From: an uncultured Alphaproteobacteria bacterium
GTDB taxonomy: Bacteria; Pseudomonadota; Alphaproteobacteria; HIMB59
Assembly (NCBI GenBank): GCA_902617465.1
Contig: CACMWO010000005.1
Location: forward strand, 1 to 38,985
Direction of reading: 5' to 3'
DNA length: 38,985 nt
Shown here piece after piece: positions 1 to 8,302 of the stretch. Made by a program: the position numbers and the translations under genes. How positions within the stretch are numbered: the first letter of the stretch is position 1; each line of letters begins with the position of its first letter. Under the pieces are notes generated by a model, which did no database searches, was not told the origin of the DNA, and saw only the letters and a program-made list of their open reading frames with translations.

Positions 1-639
1 TCTTAATACAGTAAATTCATCGCAAACTTCTATTACCTCATCTAATTTATGCGAAATGAATATGATAGATTTATTTTGTTTTTTTAAATTTCTTATAATT
101 GTATAAAGTTCGTTAATTTCTTTTTGTGAAAGAGAAGCAGTGGGTTCGTCCATTATTACAATATCAGCATCATGAATAAGTGATCTTGATATTTGAACAA
201 TATGTCTTTGAGCAATACTAAGGTCTTTAATTTTTTCATTTGGCTCAATGTTTGCTTCAAGATCTTTAAGTAGCTGATTTGTTTTATCTTGCATTAAACC
301 CCAGTCGACTAAACCATTAGATTTAGTTATATGATTACCAATGAAAACATTTTCTGTTACTGATAATTCATCGAACATAACTGACTCTTGGTGAATAGCT
401 GAAATACCCAAGCTTAAAGAGGCACTAGGATCAGGTATAGATTGTTGTTTGTTATTTAAATTAATTATTCCACTATCAGGTTGGTAAACACCACATAGAA
501 TTTTTACTAATGTTGATTTACCAGCACCATTTTCTCCTAAAAGTGCATGAATGCTATTTACTTGGAGCTGAAAATCAACTTTTTGGAGTGCTTTTACTCC
601 ATGAAAATTTTTTGAGATATTTTTAAGCTCAAGTTTCAT
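1..639 (-). CDS. Sugar ABC transporter ATP-binding protein (RbsA/MglA/XylG type), C-terminus outside window
   Basis: The first 213 codons of a sugar-import ATPase are present; the rest lies beyond base 1. The ATG at 639-637 opens a reading frame with Walker A GENGAGKST (residues 35-43), the degenerate signature LSIAQ (140-144) usual in the first half of CUT2 ATPases, Walker B VIMDEPTASL (161-170) and the H-loop SHK (196-198). Family members are about 500 residues with two ATPase halves, so more than half is missing. It follows the binding-protein gene at 689-1675 on the same strand, separated by 49 bases that contain a hairpin. By analogy with the rhizobial rha locus it would power uptake of L-rhamnose or a related deoxy-sugar. 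That substrate is inferred from the neighbours, not from this protein. Confidence 0.93.
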   Translation of the reverse strand, partial: MKLELKNISKNFHGVKALQKVDFQLQVNSIHALLGENGAGKSTLVKILCGVYQPDSGIINLNNKQQSIPDPSASLSLGISAIHQESVMFDELSVTENVFIGNHITKSNGLVDWGLMQDKTNQLLKDLEANIEPNEKIKDLSIAQRHIVQISRSLIHDADIVIMDEPTASLSQKEINELYTIIRNLKKQNKSIIFISHKLDEVIEVCDEFTVLR

Positions 640-646
640 TTGTAAA

Positions 647-671
647 CACACGACCACTTAGTGATCGTGTG
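647..671 (-). terminator. Intercistronic hairpin between binding-protein and ATPase genes
   Basis: Read on the minus strand, an 11-bp stem closes on a 3-base loop. The single irregular pair is G-U in the minus-strand RNA but C-A on the plus strand, so the structure fits the leftward transcript. The 3' side continues GUGUGUUUAC, a poor U-run. I read it as an attenuator or a 3'-end stabiliser of the binding-protein message, not a full terminator. Confidence 0.7.
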
Positions 672-688
672 CAAAAATATATATTTAA

Positions 689-1675
689 TTAAAAGATTTC
701 TGCGAACTTATCGATATTTGAAGCATCAAATATAAATGGATCTGCCATTGCTGCATTATTACCTGCACCTATGCAAATTTCACCCATTCTGCCAGTTGGA
801 ATACATTCTCCTTCTTGACCTGTGTAAGCACCAGATGCAATTTGATGTGATAAATAAACAGCTGAGTAACCTAAATCAATTGGATTCCAAATACCAAATT
901 GAATTGCAGCACCACTTTTAACATGTGCTTTCATTTCACTTGGGAGTCCAAGACCAGTTACAAATACTTTTCCAACCAATCCTTGATCTTCAACAGCTTT
1001 TGCTGCTGCTACGATACCAACAGATGTTGGGGCTATGATACCTTTGAGGTTTGGATGTTTTTTAAACAAACCAAGAGCTTCTTGATAACTCTTATCGAAA
1101 AGGTCATCACCATATACAGTATCTACCCACTTCATCTTAGAGTATTCTGGCTTTGCATGTTCTTTTTTCATTTCTTCTATCCAAGCATTTTGATTTGTTG
1201 CCTGACTAGTAGCGCTTAGAATTGCAAATTCACCCTCATCACCCATTGAATTTTTCATCCACTTAATATTTGATGAGCCAATAAGTGCAGTATTAGATGG
1301 GTCTAAGTTCATAATTCTTCCCTCTTCAGCGATACCAGAGTCCCAAGAGATAACTGTAATTCCTCTGTCCATAGCTTTTTTACCAATTGAAGCAAGAGCA
1401 TCCCTATCGTTAGCGGAGATAGCAATAGCATCAACTTTTTGAGCTATTAAAGAATTAATAACTTCAATTTGAGCTTCAGCAGTAGTAGTAGCTGGGCCAG
1501 TATAAATAACTTCAACTCCCCCAATTTCTTTCGCAGCTTCTTCGCCACCTTCGGCAGCTGCCTCAAAAAAACCAATACCTAAACCCTTTACCACTAACGC
1601 AATTCTCATATCAGCTGCATTAGCACTAAAAGCAAACAGGATTGATGATATTATTACTAAAAATAATTTTTTCAT
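689..1675 (-). CDS. rhaS: Periplasmic sugar-binding protein, RhaS-like (rhamnose/autoinducer-2 family)
   Basis: This 328-residue secreted protein has a signal peptide (KK, hydrophobic core, cleavage after SANA near residue 20) and a type-I periplasmic binding protein body. Stretches such as GGVEVIYTGP, QIEVINSLIAQ, VISWDSG, FVTGLGLPSEM and NPIDLGYSA match my recollection of the Rhizobium RhaS rhamnose-binding protein. The start is supported by AGGAGG five bases upstream. It is the first gene of a leftward transporter operon and is divergent from the rhamnulose-phosphate aldolase gene, which supports a deoxy-sugar ligand. Autoinducer-2 is the alternative ligand often assigned to this family, but no lsr genes are visible. 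The class is secure; the ligand is likely but not proven. Confidence 0.85.
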   Translation of the reverse strand: MKKLFLVIISSILFAFSANAADMRIALVVKGLGIGFFEAAAEGGEEAAKEIGGVEVIYTGPATTTAEAQIEVINSLIAQKVDAIAISANDRDALASIGKKAMDRGITVISWDSGIAEEGRIMNLDPSNTALIGSSNIKWMKNSMGDEGEFAILSATSQATNQNAWIEEMKKEHAKPEYSKMKWVDTVYGDDLFDKSYQEALGLFKKHPNLKGIIAPTSVGIVAAAKAVEDQGLVGKVFVTGLGLPSEMKAHVKSGAAIQFGIWNPIDLGYSAVYLSHQIASGAYTGQEGECIPTGRMGEICIGAGNNAAMADPFIFDASNIDKFAEIF

Positions 1676-1844
1676 TTATTCCTCCTAATATATTTAGTAT
1701 TAATATTATTTACTCTATTTCATTTTAAATCAATTAATTTTGAGAAGTTTTAGTATAATAAATTTTTTTTTATAATTGATTTTATGAAAAAAATGATTTT
1801 TATTTTTTTATTGAAGGTTATTTTTTTTCAATTAAAAACGTTAC
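1676..1844. promoter_or_regulatory. Divergent promoter region between rhaS and rhaD
   Basis: These 169 bases separate two divergent starts and must hold both promoters. The segment is extremely A/T-rich with long T runs. The leftward side carries AGGAGG (complement at 1681-1686), the ribosome binding site of the binding protein. No strong -35/-10 pair or convincing palindrome could be singled out, and the rightward start at 1845 has no clear Shine-Dalgarno. Confidence 0.5.
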
Positions 1845-3926
1845 ATGAGATTTCAAAAAAGCGTAATAAATAAATGGGATAATAAATTTAATAAATTATC
1901 TAAACTTGATCAATTAATATTAAGATCGAACCTACTAGGTGGAGATTTAAAAGTTACCAACTTTGGTGGAGGAAACACCTCCTCCAAGATTTCTGTGAGA
2001 GATCCTATAACAAAAAAAAATGAAAAAATTTTATATGTCAAAGGGTCAGGAGGAGATTTAGGTTCAATTAAAAAAGATGGTTTTGCAAGTCTTTATTTAG
2101 ATAAATTTAATAGCCTTAAAAATATTTACAGGGGCTTTAATCATGAGGATGAAATGGTTGGATATTACCCGATGTGTACTTTTAATAATAATCCTAGGGC
2201 TGCCAGTATTGACACACCACTTCATGCCTATGTGCCTTATCCTGAAGTAGATCACACTCATCCAGACTCAATTATTGCCCTAGCAACAATGAAAAATGGA
2301 AGAGATGTTATTAAAAAAGTTTATGGAAATAGTGTTGGCTGGATTGACTGGCAAAGACCTGGTTTTGACCTAGGATTAAAAATGGAAAACTTAATTCATA
2401 AAAATAAAGGTATTATTGGAATAGTGCTTGGTCATCATGGATTATTTACATGGTCAAATACAAGTAAAGAGTGTTATTCAAATTCTGTAGACTTAATAAA
2501 AAGGGCTCAAATGTATTTAAATAGCTCTATTAAAAAATATTCATTTGGAAAGCCTATTTACAAGAATAAATCAAACCCTGAATTTGAAATAAAATTAATA
2601 ACAACTATTCGAGGAAGTCTCTCTAATGAAAACTCAAAAATACTTAACTTAGACAAATCAGATATTACCTTAGAATTTGTTAACTCAACAAATTTGAAAA
2701 AAGTTGCTGCAATTGGAACTTCTTGCCCTGACCATTTTCTCAGAACAAAAAGATTGCCTATGGTTTTACCTCCATTGTCAGATTTAATTAAAAATGAAAA
2801 TAAAATTCACAGTATCGTTAAAACATATTTAGAAAAATATAAAGAAGCATACACAAAGTACTATAATAGAAATAAAAGCAAAGGATCTCCAAACCTTAGG
2901 GACCCGTACCCAGTAATAATTCTTATACCTGAGTATGGAATGATGTCTTTTGCAAAAAATAAATCAACTGCACGTATCTCAAGTGAGTTTTTTTGTAATG
3001 CAATGAATGTAATGAAAGGCGCGGAGGGTATAAGCAAGTACACAGGACTTACTGAAAAAGAAGCATTTAGAATAGAATATTGGGAGTTGGAGGAAGCAAA
3101 ATTAAGAAGAATGCCTCCAGAAAAAGAGCTTGCTGGAAAAGTAGCTCTTATTACAGGTGCGGCTGGGGGAATTGGATCAGCTACTGCAAGAAAATTCCTT
3201 AGTGAGGGTTGTTGTGTAATTTTAACGGATATAGATAAAAAAGCACTTAATTCAAAACACGAGGAGTTTAGTACAGAATTTGGCAGAGATGTTGTTCATT
3301 CTATATTAATGGATGTCACTAGCGAACAAGATGTTAAGAGAGCTGTATCGAATAGTGTAAATGCTTTTGGTGGTATCGATATACTAGTTGCAAATGCAGG
3401 ATTTGCATCAGCAGCTCTATTTGAAAAAACATCTTCAAAACTTTGGGATAAAAATATGGATATCTTATCAAAAGGATGTTTTTTAATAAGTCGTGAGGTA
3501 TACCAAAAAATGATTGATCAAAAAAATGGAGGTTCAATTATATTTGTCTCAAGCAAAAATAGCTTAAATGCATCAAAGGGAGCGTCAGCATATAGTGTAG
3601 CAAAAAGTTCTTTGCTTCACCTTTCTAGATCTATTGCGCTGGAGGGTTCAAGTCATAAAATTCGTTCAAATGTCGTAAATCCTGATGCTGTTATTCAAAA
3701 CTCAAAAATATGGCAAGGTGAGTGGACCAAACAAAGAGCAATCAGTAATAAAATTAGTGTTAATCAAGTTGAGGAATTTTACAAAAACAGAAGTTTATTG
3801 AAAGTAAGCATACTTCCAGAAGATATAGCTGAGGGAATTTACTTCTTCGCAAGTTCTAAATCGAAAAAATCAACAGGAAATATTATCAATGTCGATGGAG
3901 GTAATATAACATCATTCACTAGATAA
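1845..3926 (+). CDS. rhaD: Bifunctional rhamnulose-1-phosphate aldolase / L-lactaldehyde dehydrogenase
   Basis: This 693-residue fusion has a class II aldolase half and a short-chain dehydrogenase half. The aldolase part (about 25-420) shows FGGGNTS (40-46), the acidic residue D123 in SIDTPLH, the zinc histidines H137 and H139 in DHTH, and H197/H198 in GHHG. The dehydrogenase part (about 428-693) has TGAAGGIG (437-444), NAG (517-519) and the catalytic Y583/K587 pair in YSVAK. The same architecture is known from rhizobial RhaD and from RhaEW, where one half cleaves L-rhamnulose-1-P to DHAP and L-lactaldehyde and the other oxidises the aldehyde. It shares one base with the next kinase gene (TAATG). 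The exact sugar could be another 6-deoxyketose phosphate. Confidence 0.88.
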   Translation: MRFQKSVINKWDNKFNKLSKLDQLILRSNLLGGDLKVTNFGGGNTSSKISVRDPITKKNEKILYVKGSGGDLGSIKKDGFASLYLDKFNSLKNIYRGFNHEDEMVGYYPMCTFNNNPRAASIDTPLHAYVPYPEVDHTHPDSIIALATMKNGRDVIKKVYGNSVGWIDWQRPGFDLGLKMENLIHKNKGIIGIVLGHHGLFTWSNTSKECYSNSVDLIKRAQMYLNSSIKKYSFGKPIYKNKSNPEFEIKLITTIRGSLSNENSKILNLDKSDITLEFVNSTNLKKVAAIGTSCPDHFLRTKRLPMVLPPLSDLIKNENKIHSIVKTYLEKYKEAYTKYYNRNKSKGSPNLRDPYPVIILIPEYGMMSFAKNKSTARISSEFFCNAMNVMKGAEGISKYTGLTEKEAFRIEYWELEEAKLRRMPPEKELAGKVALITGAAGGIGSATARKFLSEGCCVILTDIDKKALNSKHEEFSTEFGRDVVHSILMDVTSEQDVKRAVSNSVNAFGGIDILVANAGFASAALFEKTSSKLWDKNMDILSKGCFLISREVYQKMIDQKNGGSIIFVSSKNSLNASKGASAYSVAKSSLLHLSRSIALEGSSHKIRSNVVNPDAVIQNSKIWQGEWTKQRAISNKISVNQVEEFYKNRSLLKVSILPEDIAEGIYFFASSKSKKSTGNIINVDGGNITSFTR

Positions 3927-5296
3927 TGGTGTCTTCTGAGAAACTAAATATTGTCCTCGATATTGGTAAAACAAACGTCAAGTTAACATTTGTTGATAGC
4001 ACTAATAATAAGACAATAAAATTTTTTAAAACAAAACAAAAAAATATTTATAGACATGGTATAAAAATTTTAAATTCAAATTCTATATTTGAGTGGGCAC
4101 TAAAAAAAATTACCTACATTGGAAGAATGCACAAATTAGATAAATTTGTTTGTACTGCTCATGGAACCTCTATTGCTCTTATAAGTTATGATGATAAAGA
4201 GCTTTTGGCTTGTACAGATTATGAATATAAATTCGATAAATTATTTAATAATTATAAGAAAATAGCACCTAAATTTAATGAAAGTTTCTCTCCCTTTTTA
4301 GAAAATGGACTTAATATAGGTCAGCAAATTTACTATTTGTATAAAAGAAAACAAAAACTTATTAAGAAAACAAAATACATCCTTAATTATCCTCAATATA
4401 TTGTATGGAAGCTCACTTCTAGTTTTTCATCTGAGATATCATATGTAGGCTGTCATACGCATTTGTGGGATTTTAAAAGAAATAAACTCTCCTCTTTTGT
4501 TAAAAAAATAAAATTAGAAAAAAAATTTCCACAAATAAGAAAGGCATGGGATACCATAGGACGAAAACAAATTGGTGAGTCAAATTTAAAAATTATAAAT
4601 GGGATCCATGATAGTAATGCGTCCTATTTATATTTTAAAAATTCAGATATGAAAAATTTTACCTTGGTTTCAACGGGAACTTGGTACATCATATTTAATC
4701 AAAAAACTCCTTTAAAAAACCTTAACCCTAGTCTTGACATGTTAGCTAATATTGATGTTTTTGGAAAACCTGTTCCAACTATGAGATTTATGGGTGGAAG
4801 GGAATATGATCATTTAATGGGAGTATTTAAAATTTCAAATAAAGCTAGAGCTATTAAAAATTTTAGTTTTCATGACTATTTGATTTATCCTAGTTACGCA
4901 TCCGGTGGAGGGTTTTCAATAAATAAAATTAATATTATTTTATATGAAAGGCTTAACAAAGGTCAAATTTATTATCTAATTTGTCTATATATTTCGTTTG
5001 TAATTAATTTTTGTTTAAACCAAATGAAATCTTCAAATACTATAATTCTTGATGGGCCAATTACTAAAAATATTACAATTATGAAAATACTTTCATCATT
5101 GAGAAAAAAACAAATAGTTCTAAAAAATAAGAGAGAAATAGGAACTACTCTAGGAGCTACAAATTTATTTAATATTAAGAAGAAAAATAAATTACAAACA
5201 GTTGTTATAAAAAAGTATCAAAATCAATCTATTCAAGCTATTTACAAAAATTGGGAGCAGAACCTTTATAAAAAAGAGTTATTTAGACATTCTTAA
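3926..5296 (+). CDS. FGGY-family sugar kinase, rhamnulokinase-like
   Basis: This 456-residue cytoplasmic kinase opens with the phosphate-binding motif DIGKTNVK (12-19) and has a GIHDSNAS segment placing the probable catalytic base at D229, followed by STGTW. Its start overlaps the stop of the aldolase/dehydrogenase gene, so translation is probably coupled. By position it should phosphorylate the ketose (for example L-rhamnulose) that the upstream enzyme cleaves. It is unusually rich in Lys and Asn. A paralogue lies at 31529-32812 beside a second aldolase. The family is clear, and the substrate is inferred from context. No sugar isomerase for the preceding step is visible in the window. Confidence 0.8.
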   Translation: MVSSEKLNIVLDIGKTNVKLTFVDSTNNKTIKFFKTKQKNIYRHGIKILNSNSIFEWALKKITYIGRMHKLDKFVCTAHGTSIALISYDDKELLACTDYEYKFDKLFNNYKKIAPKFNESFSPFLENGLNIGQQIYYLYKRKQKLIKKTKYILNYPQYIVWKLTSSFSSEISYVGCHTHLWDFKRNKLSSFVKKIKLEKKFPQIRKAWDTIGRKQIGESNLKIINGIHDSNASYLYFKNSDMKNFTLVSTGTWYIIFNQKTPLKNLNPSLDMLANIDVFGKPVPTMRFMGGREYDHLMGVFKISNKARAIKNFSFHDYLIYPSYASGGGFSINKINIILYERLNKGQIYYLICLYISFVINFCLNQMKSSNTIILDGPITKNITIMKILSSLRKKQIVLKNKREIGTTLGATNLFNIKKKNKLQTVVIKKYQNQSIQAIYKNWEQNLYKKELFRHS

Positions 5297-5316
5297 TTTT
5301 TGTTTAATATAAAAAT

Positions 5317-6471
5317 ATGTTCAGTAGCATTAACAATTGTCATAACTTTGAGGATTTTCGGATTCTAGCAAAAAAAAGACTTCCGTCACCGATATTTCAT
5401 TATATTGATGGCGCAGCTGATGATGAAGTAACTTTTCGAAGAAATACCGAAGCGTATGATAAATGTGACTTAATTCCTAATGTGCTAACCGGTGTAAAAG
5501 ATATTGATATGTCTACAACTGTAATGGGGCATAAAATAGAAATGCCAATTTATTGTTCCCCAACAGCTTTACAAAGATTGTTTCACCCTGATGGAGAGAT
5601 TGGGGTTGGACTGGCAGCGGAAAAATATGGAACAATGTTTGGGGTTTCTTCTCTAGGAACTGCGAGCATTGAGGAAATATCTAAATTAATTTCGACTCCA
5701 AAATTATTTCAACTTTATGTGCATAAAGACGAGGGACTAAATAATTATTTAATTGATCAATGCAAAGAACATAATTTTGACACAATGGCCATTACAGTTG
5801 ACTCAGCGGTTGGAGGTAACAGAGAAAGAGACTTATATTCAGGTTTTACAATTCCATTAAATTTATCCTTAAAGAGTATAGTGAGTTTCGCTACACACCC
5901 TGCTTGGGCTTTTAATTATTTCACAAAACCAAAATGGGAATTAAGTAGCTTAAAAAAGCATGTAACAGAGGGCACTAATGTGATGACCAGTATTGGCGAT
6001 TACTTTACAAAAATGTTAGATAACTCCTTATCTTGGAAAAAGATTGAAGACATTAATAAAAAATGGGGAAAGCCGTTAGCAATCAAGGGTATTATGTCTG
6101 TAGACGATGCCATGAAAGCCGTAGATGTTGGAGCATCTGCTATTATGATTTCCAATCATGGTGGAAGACAATTAGATGGATCTCGATCTCCTTTTGATCA
6201 GCTTGAAGAAATTGTTAATGCTGTTGGTGATAAAATTGATGTGATATGCGATGGTGGTATCAAAAGAGGAACTCATGTTTTAAAAGCTCTTTCATTAGGC
6301 GCTAAGGCCTGTTCGGGTGGTAGAATGTATCTATACGCTTTGGCTGCAGGGGGCCAAAAAGGTGTAGAATTAGCTTTAAGCAATCTCAAAAAAGAAATCG
6401 AGAGAGATATGATTTTAATGGGAGTTTCTAATATTAATGAGCTTTCAAAGAAAAATTTAAGATTTAGGTAG
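5317..6471 (+). CDS. lldD: FMN-dependent alpha-hydroxy acid dehydrogenase, probable L-lactate dehydrogenase
   Basis: The 384-residue length is typical of the LldD/glycolate oxidase family. Visible features are YIDGAADDE near the N-terminus (29-37), the flavin-contact lysine in IKGIM (K257), the active-site motif SNHGGRQLDG with H281 and R284, and the phosphate-binding DGG at 312-314. It follows the kinase by 20 bases in the same direction. The context suggests it converts L-lactate, made from rhamnose-derived lactaldehyde, to pyruvate and passes electrons to the respiratory chain. Other short-chain 2-hydroxyacids are possible substrates. The start near a weak A-rich leader is accepted because the domain begins almost immediately. 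Confidence 0.85.
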   Translation: MFSSINNCHNFEDFRILAKKRLPSPIFHYIDGAADDEVTFRRNTEAYDKCDLIPNVLTGVKDIDMSTTVMGHKIEMPIYCSPTALQRLFHPDGEIGVGLAAEKYGTMFGVSSLGTASIEEISKLISTPKLFQLYVHKDEGLNNYLIDQCKEHNFDTMAITVDSAVGGNRERDLYSGFTIPLNLSLKSIVSFATHPAWAFNYFTKPKWELSSLKKHVTEGTNVMTSIGDYFTKMLDNSLSWKKIEDINKKWGKPLAIKGIMSVDDAMKAVDVGASAIMISNHGGRQLDGSRSPFDQLEEIVNAVGDKIDVICDGGIKRGTHVLKALSLGAKACSGGRMYLYALAAGGQKGVELALSNLKKEIERDMILMGVSNINELSKKNLRFR

Positions 6472-6474
6472 CAA

Positions 6475-7053
6475 TCATTGTTGTTTTGTTAATTCTCTAA
6501 TTAAAATATTCAGGTCACTAATAAATATTCCTTGATCTATGGACTTATCAAAGTACATGGTGCAATGGTGTCCCAAAAAGTGGTCATTTAAAAAATTCAA
6601 AGCATTTTCTTCACCGCTCCAAGTTTTACTAAAATCTTCAGACGCTTGAAAAAAAGAATTTAAAGACTCCTCGGAGCAATCATTCCAAAAAGCAGGACAG
6701 TAGTTAGTTCCGTCTCCTTTAAATAGATTGATGTATGCATCCAACACTATAATTTCAAAATTAGGGTAATTAACTTTTTTATACTGACTGACATCAACAT
6801 CACTTAAGTCAGTTAAAAACTGTTTTGATAGGGAGTCATAATATAAGTCATAGTTTAAAGCTTTTGCTCCTTCAAAATTTTCATTGAAGAAGAGTATAAT
6901 TTGATCTCGTATCTCAATCTCTTCAATCGGATCCAAAGACCAGTAGACCTCCTCTAAATAACCTACACAATAATCTTGATCTGACGAGTATAAATTTGAA
7001 TAAAAATTTAAATTAACAATGAAAATTATTACAGAAAGATATATTTTTGACAA
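6475..7053 (-). CDS. Secreted protein of unknown function
   Basis: I do not recognise this 192-residue protein. It has a hydrophobic N-terminal segment (about 4-22) consistent with a signal peptide and an acidic mature part. Four cysteines (29, 119, 126, 164) could form two disulfides in the periplasm. It lies five bases downstream of the secreted thermonuclease gene, so the two may be co-expressed, and it meets lldD tail to tail with three bases between the stops. Nothing visible allows a function to be assigned. Confidence 0.65.
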   Translation of the reverse strand: MSKIYLSVIIFIVNLNFYSNLYSSDQDYCVGYLEEVYWSLDPIEEIEIRDQIILFFNENFEGAKALNYDLYYDSLSKQFLTDLSDVDVSQYKKVNYPNFEIIVLDAYINLFKGDGTNYCPAFWNDCSEESLNSFFQASEDFSKTWSGEENALNFLNDHFLGHHCTMYFDKSIDQGIFISDLNILIRELTKQQ

Positions 7054-7058
7054 AATAT

Positions 7059-7523
7059 TTAATTATTACTTCGAAAATCCCACGGATATTCAAATTCCAT
7101 GGACCACATTCCAAGCTTATTAGATTTAGCATATTCTTCATCTTGTATGTATTTATTTGAGTATTTTCTATATGCGAATGCAAAACCCTCTCTGACCAAG
7201 TAACTGCTTAATGACAGACCGTTGACAAAGCATTCACCTAATACTCTTCCATAGACGTCTTTTCCCTCATCAGTACAACTAATTTTATTATTTGTTACTT
7301 TTGCAATTAAAGTATCTTTTGATATTTTTCCACATGCAACCTTCCCTTCACTTGCAATACAAGTCTGATTGATTTCAGGAGCATCTATTCCACTAAAACG
7401 TATTTTAATATCACCTAATTTAATTGTATCTCCATCAACTACGGTGACATGAGATGCAAATAGGTTATTTACGATTAAAAACAGTGAGGAAATTAGGTAA
7501 ATAATAGAAAATTTTAGTGACAC
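7059..7523 (-). CDS. Secreted thermonuclease-family (SNase-like) nuclease
   Basis: The body matches the staphylococcal nuclease fold. VVDGDTI carries the calcium-side aspartates, RFSGIDAPE supplies the first catalytic Arg and Glu, and DVYGR supplies the second catalytic Arg. GMW and a C-terminal PWDFR are typical of the alphaproteobacterial TNase group. A signal peptide precedes the domain. Four cysteines in the body suggest an exported, disulfide-bonded enzyme that degrades extracellular or periplasmic nucleic acid. No ATG is available: I chose the GTG at 7523 (154 residues, short signal peptide). A TTG at 7550 would add nine residues and overlap the preceding gene by 37 bases. Confidence 0.85.
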   Translation of the reverse strand: MSLKFSIIYLISSLFLIVNNLFASHVTVVDGDTIKLGDIKIRFSGIDAPEINQTCIASEGKVACGKISKDTLIAKVTNNKISCTDEGKDVYGRVLGECFVNGLSLSSYLVREGFAFAYRKYSNKYIQDEEYAKSNKLGMWSMEFEYPWDFRSNN

Positions 7524-7960
7524 GCAATATTGTACTTTTTTAAACGCCAATAATTATAGGGCCAAGGAGTAATAAAACCAACAAAAAGCATTATAGGAAC
7601 AACCCACCAAGTAAGCATTGCCCCTCCTGTTAAAACAACGTCTGTAACATTCATAGCTATTTCCATTGATATCATAGAAATAAAGCTCATTCCAAGAGCA
7701 GTACTAATTGCCTGTTTTAGAGAAAAATTTTGTCTTAAAAGAATTATTGTTTCTAGGATAATGCTAGTAATCAGTCCATTAATGATTGCTAAAATCATTA
7801 TATTTAAGGTTGGCCAAGCAATTTCATTAATTTGAAAGTAAAATATAGTACCAAGATCTCCTATAGCACATCCAATTAAACACCACTTAGTATTATGAGC
7901 ACTTTTTTTCCAGGTATGTTTACATTTCCAATTAAAGTTGGTGAGAGTTGAAACAAACAT
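7514..7960 (-). CDS. DUF4396-family membrane protein
   Basis: This 148-residue protein has about four hydrophobic segments, conserved methionines in the middle (SMISMEIAMN) and the family's usual ending PYNYWRLKKYN-ACH. The Cys/His/Met-rich character and the divergent CsoR gene suggest a role in copper handling, but the biochemical function of DUF4396 is unknown to me. The ATG at 7960 lies 43 bases from the divergent csoR start. The region between them carries a perfect palindrome that should control both genes. Confidence 0.8.
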   Translation of the reverse strand: MFVSTLTNFNWKCKHTWKKSAHNTKWCLIGCAIGDLGTIFYFQINEIAWPTLNIMILAIINGLITSIILETIILLRQNFSLKQAISTALGMSFISMISMEIAMNVTDVVLTGGAMLTWWVVPIMLFVGFITPWPYNYWRLKKYNIACH

Positions 7961-7971
7961 TGTTTTTTATT

Positions 7972-7993
7972 TACTATATACTGGTATATAGTA
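7972..7993. promoter_or_regulatory. Perfect 22-bp inverted repeat, probable CsoR operator
   Basis: Two perfect 10-bp arms (TACTATATAC and GTATATAGTA) flank a 2-bp centre in the 43-base gap between divergent csoR and DUF4396 starts. On the plus strand it lies between and over a candidate -35 TTTACT (7970-7975) and -10 TATAGT (7992-7997), so a bound repressor would block csoR. The mirrored half could do the same for the leftward gene. The assignment to CsoR is inferred from position. Confidence 0.7.
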
Positions 7994-8003
7994 TAGTAGT
8001 TAT

Positions 8004-8297
8004 ATGTCAAATATTATTAAAATAAATAAAAATCCAGACCATATTAAAAATATTCATCGTATTAATCGAATTCACGGTCAGCTTAAAGGTGTTGAAAAAA
8101 TGATTGTTGAAAAAAGATATTGTCTTGAAATTTTACAACAAACTAGAGCTATAACTTCAGCAATAAAATCTTTAGAAAATAACATACTTAATAAGCATAT
8201 TGACCACTGTGTTGTAGATGCTATGAAAAAAAATGACAAACAAAAAAAACAAAAAATAGAAGAATTACAAGATTTACTTAGAAAATTTAATAATTAA
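8004..8297 (+). CDS. csoR: Copper-sensing transcriptional repressor, CsoR family
   Basis: This 97-residue all-helical repressor has the signature HRINRIHGQLKGVEKMI. The metal ligands C40, H65 and C69 keep the spacing of the Mycobacterium CsoR Cys-His-Cys site (C36/H61/C65), which favours Cu(I) over nickel (RcnR) or formaldehyde (FrmR) sensing. The ATG sits about seven bases after a candidate -10 element, so the transcript may be nearly leaderless; no Shine-Dalgarno is seen. It is five bases upstream of a cytochrome c gene and divergent from a DUF4396 gene, forming a small metal-response group. Confidence 0.88.
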   Translation: MSNIIKINKNPDHIKNIHRINRIHGQLKGVEKMIVEKRYCLEILQQTRAITSAIKSLENNILNKHIDHCVVDAMKKNDKQKKQKIEELQDLLRKFNN

Positions 8298-8302
8298 AAA
8301 AA

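Noticed and set aside
736-1219. Two plus-strand ORFs of 61 and 106 codons opposite rhaS
   Set aside because: They lie wholly inside the binding-protein gene on the other strand, with low-complexity Phe/Cys-rich translations and no ribosome binding site.
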